Below are positions 59,757 through 64,000 of a stretch of DNA of 64,000 nt, one piece after another. The position numbers and the translations under genes are program-made. This stretch comes from an uncultured Clostridia bacterium. Lineage in GTDB: Bacteria > Bacillota > Clostridia > Christensenellales > UBA1242. The first letter of the stretch is position 1. Each line of letters opens with the position of its first letter. The notes beneath the pieces are model-generated. The model ran no database searches, was not told the DNA's origin, and worked only from the letters and a program-made list of their open reading frames with translations. The stretch is taken from NCBI GenBank assembly GCA_905235475.1, contig CAJOLU010000004.1, positions 124,001-188,000 of the forward strand. Direction: 5' to 3'.

Positions 59757-60715
59757 TGCGAGCATTGTTATCTCTATTTGAAAATATAGAAAGTGTCAAA
59801 AAATATCCCGGTAGACTTGCAATAAAATCTGCACTTGACGGGCTAAATGACGGAATTGCGTTTGTAAATTCTTATGGGAAAATAACCTACATAAATAACT
59901 CATTAGATAGGATATTTTTATCTCTTGAAATTTCGTCTTACACAAAAGTTCAAAACATTGAAAAAACTCTTATACAAAAAGCAAAAGAAAATGGAAGACT
60001 TGTGTCAGATAACACATTTATTGTGAATGTTAAAGACAAATCTTACAAATTTACATTTTCAAATACCCATTCTCAAATATCTTGCACAGATGTAACTATT
60101 GAAGAAAAACTTTTGAAACAAAGCGAACAAAACAAATTGTCGCTTGAAAAAGCGAATATTGAATTGAATGCAAACCTTGATAAAATTGACCAAATTCAAA
60201 GAGAACAAGAACTTTTGTCTATCAAAGGGCACATTCACGACAATCTCGCTCAACAACTTTCAATACTTCACATGTTTATATTAAATGATAAATCTAATAA
60301 TTTAGTCGAACTAAAACAAATGCTCTCAAACCTTGAAATAACTGAGAGTGAAGATGCTTGCGAAGACTATTTAATGAGGCTAACAAAAGTGTTAAAAATG
60401 ATTGGTGTGGAACTTGTTGTAAAGGGCGAGGTTCCCACTCAAGATAAGATAAGAGCATTAATTTATAAAATTATCAAGGAAACTTCAACAAACGCCATAA
60501 GACACGGAAAAGCGACCAAAATTGATGTAGAAATTGTTAATAACAAAAACAATGTTGAAGTAAACATCTCCAACAATGGAATGATTCCAGAATCAATTGT
60601 TTATGGTAACGGACTGAATAACATCCAAGCAGAACTGGGCAAGTTTGGTGGAAAGATGAACATTCAAACAAAAAATATTTTTACAATAAAAATTTTAATC
60701 AAAAACAATGTATAA
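59756..60715 (+). CDS. soluble PAS-histidine kinase (NarX/DesK-like)
   Basis: A 319-residue kinase with GTG start at 59756, overlapping the previous stop by one base (translational coupling). PAS-like part at about 28-110 (DGIAFVNSYGKITYINNSLD), coiled coil, then the HisKA_3 phospho-acceptor helix IKGHIHDNLAQQLSILH (His-Asp near residue 160). The HATPase has an N box ETSTNAIRHGKA (about 242), NISNNGM and the G-box GNGLNNIQAEL. It has no membrane helix of its own, so signal input must come from the two membrane proteins encoded just before it. It should phosphorylate the response regulator at 57133. Confidence 0.92.
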   Translation: MRALLSLFENIESVKKYPGRLAIKSALDGLNDGIAFVNSYGKITYINNSLDRIFLSLEISSYTKVQNIEKTLIQKAKENGRLVSDNTFIVNVKDKSYKFTFSNTHSQISCTDVTIEEKLLKQSEQNKLSLEKANIELNANLDKIDQIQREQELLSIKGHIHDNLAQQLSILHMFILNDKSNNLVELKQMLSNLEITESEDACEDYLMRLTKVLKMIGVELVVKGEVPTQDKIRALIYKIIKETSTNAIRHGKATKIDVEIVNNKNNVEVNISNNGMIPESIVYGNGLNNIQAELGKFGGKMNIQTKNIFTIKILIKNNV

Positions 60716-60732
60716 TATTGCAGTTTTTTGTT

Positions 60733-61257
60733 TTATTTAGAATTATCAAAAGTTATAATTTCACAATTTTGTAACTTTAAAGCATCATAATTACCATCTT
60801 TTGGTTCGCCTTCAAAAAAACATTTTGTGTAAATTGTCACACCAGCGTGCGTGACAACCAACACATTTTTACCTTTATATTTTTCTGTTATTTCTTCCCA
60901 AAAAGATTGAATTCTATTTCTAAAAGAGCTTATTGTTTCAATGTTATATCGTGTTTCGTTGGGGTCGTTATAATCAAGCGCTGGAACATCTTTTAGTAGT
61001 TTGCCATCTAAATCGCCATTGCTCCTTTCAATAATTCTATCATCCGCAATAATTGGGCAATCTGTGATTATCTTTGCAGTTTGCATTGTTCTTTGAAGAG
61101 GGCTTGAAAACACATAGTCAAATTTAACATTTTTTAGTTTGTCTGCCACAATTTGTGCTTGTTTAATTCCAGTTTCATTTAATGGAACATCACATCTCCC
61201 AGCAATTCTTTTTTCTTTGTTCCAATCTGTTTGACCATGTCTAACAACATATATCAT
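60733..61257 (-). CDS. histidine phosphatase family protein (GpmB/CobC-like)
   Basis: A 174-residue protein, ATG 61257. It starts MIYVVRHGQTDWN, the RHG motif with the phospho-accepting His at residue 7, followed by DVPLNETGIKQA, FSSPLQRTMQTA and the second catalytic His in LVVTHAGVT (about 138). Substrates in this family range from phosphoglycerate to alpha-ribazole phosphate and cannot be told from the sequence. Confidence 0.93.
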   Translation of the reverse strand: MIYVVRHGQTDWNKEKRIAGRCDVPLNETGIKQAQIVADKLKNVKFDYVFSSPLQRTMQTAKIITDCPIIADDRIIERSNGDLDGKLLKDVPALDYNDPNETRYNIETISSFRNRIQSFWEEITEKYKGKNVLVVTHAGVTIYTKCFFEGEPKDGNYDALKLQNCEIITFDNSK

Positions 61258-61438
61258 AAAAAAACTCCTAATAAATTATTTTGCTATAAATAATGTTTTA
61301 TTATTTTTGTAATTTGTTATAAAAGACCACATCAATGTATGATAATTTTATTCTATCATATATTTTTGAATATTACATCAAAAAAGCGTTATTTTGTAAA
61401 ATAAAATTCATTTTATGTAAATGGCTAGTGGTTTTTGA

Positions 61439-61467
61439 TTTACTAATAACTAAATATATTGTATAAT
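61439..61467 (+). promoter_or_regulatory. promoter of the PreA-like gene
   Basis: TTTACT at 61439-61444, 17 bases, TATAAT at 61462-61467, 31 bases before the start codon. Confidence 0.7.
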
Positions 61468-61498
61468 AGGTTCATAATTAACAAAGGATGTTGAAAAT

Positions 61499-62986
61499 AT
61501 GGATGATTTTATTTCTTCTTGTGAACTGATGAAATGTTTGCTTTGTCACGATGCACCATGCAGTAAAGCATGCCCTTTCAAACAAAATCCAGGGAAAGTG
61601 TTGAGGTCGTTGCGGTTTGAAAATAACAAGGGCGCATTAAAAAATCTTGAGGATTGCTGTAAAAATTGCAGTGCCCCTTGTGAAAAAGAATGTGTGTTAT
61701 CTTCTAAGGTTGAAATCAAAAAAATTTTGTCTAATGGTTGTTCAATGAAAAAAGAATTAAATTTGGACTATAAAAAGGCAGATATAAAAAGCGATATTTG
61801 TGGAATTGAGATTGAGAATCCATTTTTGCTTTCTTCATCTGTTGTGTCTTCTTCTTATGATATGTGCAAGAGGGCTTTTGAGGCTGGTTGGGCAGGAGCG
61901 GCATTTAAGACAATTTGTATGATGGATATTCACGAGGCTTCGCCAAGATTTTCAGCACTCAAGAATTTAGATGGTTCAATTAGTGCCTTTAAAAATATTG
62001 AACAACTTAGTGATCACTCTGTTGTGGAAAATTTTGAGATATTCAAACGACTAAAACAAGAATTTCCAAATAAGTTCTTGCTTGTTTCAATAATGGGTAG
62101 AGATGAAAAAGAGTGGGAATATTTGGCAAAAGAATCTGAAAAAGCTGGAGCAGATGCTCTTGAACTTAATTTGTCTTGTCCAAATATGACAGAAGATGGA
62201 ACTGGCAGTGATGTTGGCCAAATTCCAAAACTTGTGGAGAAATACACAAAAGCAGTTACATCTGCAGTGAAAATTCCAGTTATTGCCAAACTAACTCCAA
62301 ATGTGGCAACAATGTCGCCAGCAGCACTGGCTGCCAAACGAGGTGGAGCAAAGGGAATTGCTGCAATTAACACAATTAAGTCTATAACAGATATGAATGG
62401 GGTTGAAAAAGTTTGTTCCTCACAAAAAATAGACAAGTTTGCAGTTGGTGGGCTATCTGGTCAGGCAGTAAAACCAATAGCACTTCGCTTTATTGCAGAA
62501 CTTGCACAAAATGAAGAACTAAAAGATATGCATATTTCTGCAATGGGTGGAATCTATAATTATAAAGATGCATTAATGTTTTTATCTTTGGGCGCGCGTT
62601 CCATTCAAATCACAACCGCTGTTATGGAATATGGCTACCGCATAATTGATGATTTAGTGGAGGGTTTGGAATATTTTGTGGCAGATAGTGGGCACAATAG
62701 TCTAAAAGAATTGATTGGAGCAAACATTACTAATGTTGTTGATGTTGAAGATATTCCAAGAGATATTGTTGTGTATCCTAAATTTTTACGCGATAGATGT
62801 TTGCATTGTGGAAGATGTTATATTTCTTGCCAAGATGGGGGTCACCAAGCAATTAAGTTCGATGAAAATAGAAATCCAATTTTGGACCCACAAAAATGTG
62901 TTGGCTGCCATCTTTGCACTTTGGTATGCCCAAACAAAGCAATTGTTTCAAGTGAAATAAAAGTCAAAAAGAAAACAAATGCATAG
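61499..62986 (+). CDS. dihydropyrimidine dehydrogenase-like flavoprotein (PreA-type) with N-terminal Fe-S domain
   Basis: A 495-residue protein, ATG 61499 behind AAAGGATG. Residues 1-85 are a Cys-rich domain (CLLCHDAPCSKACP; CCKNCSAPCEKEC) like the N-terminal Fe-S domain of DPD/GltD proteins. The DHOD-type FMN barrel runs from about 100 to 420: IENPFLLSSSVVSS, LELNLSCPNMTEDG, VIAKLTPNV, and ISAMGGI near the phosphate site. The C-terminus is a two-cluster ferredoxin: CLHCGRCYISCQ and CVGCHLCTLVCP. The fusion of the N-terminal Fe-S domain to PreA without the PreT flavin domain is unusual. It likely reduces uracil or thymine, or acts on a related ring. Confidence 0.92.
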   Translation: MDDFISSCELMKCLLCHDAPCSKACPFKQNPGKVLRSLRFENNKGALKNLEDCCKNCSAPCEKECVLSSKVEIKKILSNGCSMKKELNLDYKKADIKSDICGIEIENPFLLSSSVVSSSYDMCKRAFEAGWAGAAFKTICMMDIHEASPRFSALKNLDGSISAFKNIEQLSDHSVVENFEIFKRLKQEFPNKFLLVSIMGRDEKEWEYLAKESEKAGADALELNLSCPNMTEDGTGSDVGQIPKLVEKYTKAVTSAVKIPVIAKLTPNVATMSPAALAAKRGGAKGIAAINTIKSITDMNGVEKVCSSQKIDKFAVGGLSGQAVKPIALRFIAELAQNEELKDMHISAMGGIYNYKDALMFLSLGARSIQITTAVMEYGYRIIDDLVEGLEYFVADSGHNSLKELIGANITNVVDVEDIPRDIVVYPKFLRDRCLHCGRCYISCQDGGHQAIKFDENRNPILDPQKCVGCHLCTLVCPNKAIVSSEIKVKKKTNA

Positions 62987-63344
62987 CTTTTAGATTTAAA
63001 TTAGTAGTGACTATTGGCATTGCAAAAATTATTATTTTTTCGAGAAAAAATAGAGCAGTCCATTCCATAATTTCCGAAACAAAATGCGTTGATTCAAACA
63101 ATTTTCTTGCAAAAATTTAGCAAGATATGATGCTTCTAAAATCTTTTTATACTATGAATAAAAATTATAATCAATCTAAAAAAGTTATAAAAAATGGAAT
63201 TTATTATTTGTTTTGGAGGAGATTATATCAATAACAAAAAACCTAAACAAAGTTTGATTTAGGTTTTTTTTATTCGCAACACTATGTCTGTTTAATTTGA
63301 ATCATAAAACATATATTGTGGGGTTGGTTTATTTTTTTCAAAAA
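62987..63344. other. 358-base gene-free region
   Basis: AT-rich sequence with no supported gene. It holds a TATAAT word at about 63168, a GGAGGAG at about 63216 not followed by a usable start, and the hairpin listed next. A short non-coding transcript is possible but unproven. Confidence 0.5.
63236..63272. terminator. bidirectional terminator
   Basis: Stem AAACCTAAA / TTTAGGTTT with a 10-base loop and T-runs on both strands. It may serve the minus-strand acetyltransferase (73 bases away). Confidence 0.75.
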
Positions 63345-63800
63345 TTAAATAGACATTATATAAATTTGGCATGGGTTTTCCGCATCCCAAAGTGTTGGAA
63401 ACACTTCAAGTTCTTTAAATCCAAGGCTTTTATAAAATAAATTTGTTTTGTCGTATTCTTCATATTTACCCATTTGAACAGTTTTTACTTGTATGAAAGA
63501 ATAGCCTTTTTGTGATGCAATTTGTTTTGCTTTTTCAAATAATTCTTGACCTATTTTATTTCTTTGATATTGTTTAAGAACCCCCATCACCGCAATTTCA
63601 ACAGTATCTTTACTTGTTTCTTTTAGACATAAAAAGCCCACAGGAAGATTATTTTCAAAATATGCTAACATAATTTCATCAACACAATTAGATATATAAG
63701 ATTCTCGCGCATCTGAAATACTAAACCATTCTTGCAAAGATTCTAATATAACTCTTGCAATTTGTTGTTTTTGTTCTTTTTCTTCTATTAATTTAATCAT
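63345..63800 (-). CDS. GNAT family N-acetyltransferase
   Basis: A 151-residue protein, ATG 63800 behind GGGAGAT. It shows the GNAT core: strand LPVGFLCLKE, VEIAVMGVLKQYQRNKIGQELFEKA (pyrophosphate-binding Q-x-x-G-x-G/A variant, here QRNKIG) and the late NLFYKSLGFKELE. It transfers acetyl from acetyl-CoA to an unknown amine. A single-gene unit. Confidence 0.93.
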   Translation of the reverse strand: MIKLIEEKEQKQQIARVILESLQEWFSISDARESYISNCVDEIMLAYFENNLPVGFLCLKETSKDTVEIAVMGVLKQYQRNKIGQELFEKAKQIASQKGYSFIQVKTVQMGKYEEYDKTNLFYKSLGFKELEVFPTLWDAENPCQIYIMSI

Positions 63801-63891
63801 TGATTATCTCCCATAAAACTATAATAATAGTATATCTTTCGCTTAAAACAACTATATTAATTGTTTTAATAAAAATAAATTCTGTAAAGAT

Positions 63892-64000
63892 TTATTCAAT
63901 AGTTATTCTATTCCCAATATTTTCATATAAGTCCTTTAAGTTACCTTGCAAAACATCAACAATATAATTTGTAAGAGCCTCGCTATCAATCATAACATTT
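63892..64000 (-). CDS. 3' end of a gene cut by the window edge, or a very short gene
   Basis: The minus strand is open from 63999 to a TAA at 63894-63892, encoding about 35 residues that end ENIGNRITIE. An in-frame ATG at 63993 could be its start, but any ribosome site would lie outside the window. No family can be named from so little. Confidence 0.4.
   Translation of the reverse strand, partial: NVMIDSEALTNYIVDVLQGNLKDLYENIGNRITIE

Noticed and set aside
63170..63260. Gene starting after GGAGGAG at about 63216
   Set aside because: No ATG, GTG or TTG follows at a proper distance, and the frame stops within about 15 codons.

Overview
The window comes from a low-GC, AT-rich bacterium of the Bacillota, most likely an uncultivated anaerobic Clostridia-type lineage (gut or similar habitat). 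The evidence is: promoters and intrinsic terminators of Bacillota type, a clear Spo0A orthologue and a YyaC-type sporulation protein, an rpmG-secE-nusG-rplK-rplA order, a SUF operon with an Rrf2 repressor, rubrerythrin and superoxide reductase instead of catalase, and an archaeal-type class I lysyl-tRNA synthetase. TGA acts as a stop codon, so this is not a Mollicute. I saw no rRNA, tRNA, IS element, prophage or CRISPR array.

Layout. 1-6401: 3' part of a giant GLUG-repeat surface protein. 6489-9608: YyaC-like protein, CvpA-like membrane protein, Spo0A with a 0A box upstream, and a zinc-ribbon protein with a long Asp tail. 9697-13312: DNA polymerase I, convergent with a BspA-type leucine-rich-repeat protein. 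13679-16125: the rpmG-secE-nusG-rplK-rplA block, with an L1-type leader before rplK. 16239-20376: an unknown gene, rubrerythrin, a PGDYG-like gene behind a promoter with a G9 spacer, a nucleoside hydrolase and MscS. 20450-27093 (minus): a lipoprotein behind a promoter with a (TA)9 spacer, a protein with a histone-H1-like tail, two CPBP proteases, a small multidrug-export family protein and Ndk. 27264-33609: a small zincin, superoxide reductase, an Rrf2 regulator and sufCBDSU. 33720-38869: small unknowns, a DUF2188 protein with a basic linker, YchF, and a 700-residue protein with a glycine/alanine-rich hydrophobic hairpin. 38921-41125: two clusters of higher-GC REP-like repeats around a lipoprotein gene. 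41248-53716: HelD-like motor, ArgS, DnaB, LysRS-I, SerRS, RadC and a U32 peptidase. 53772-56865: a SHOCT membrane protein, a small ORF and a frameshifted Ig-like lipoprotein. 57133-60715: a four-gene two-component system whose sensor is split over three polypeptides. 60733-64000: a histidine phosphatase, a PreA-like flavoprotein, a GNAT acetyltransferase and the end of one more gene.

How it fits together. Most of the window is housekeeping (replication, translation, Fe-S assembly, oxygen defence) cut into short transcription units, each with a recognisable promoter and hairpin terminator. The accessory part is cell-surface material (GLUG protein, lipoproteins, Ig-like protein), and it carries the signs of variability: two promoters with simple repeats inside the -35/-10 spacer, a frameshift next to a duplicated module, and dense REP-like repeats. 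The best candidates for something not yet described are the two slippage-prone promoters, the split sensor/pseudokinase system, and the set of proteins with extreme charged tails (poly-Asp zinc ribbon, H1-like Lys/Ala/Pro tail, Lys/Thr/Ala linker with DUF2188).
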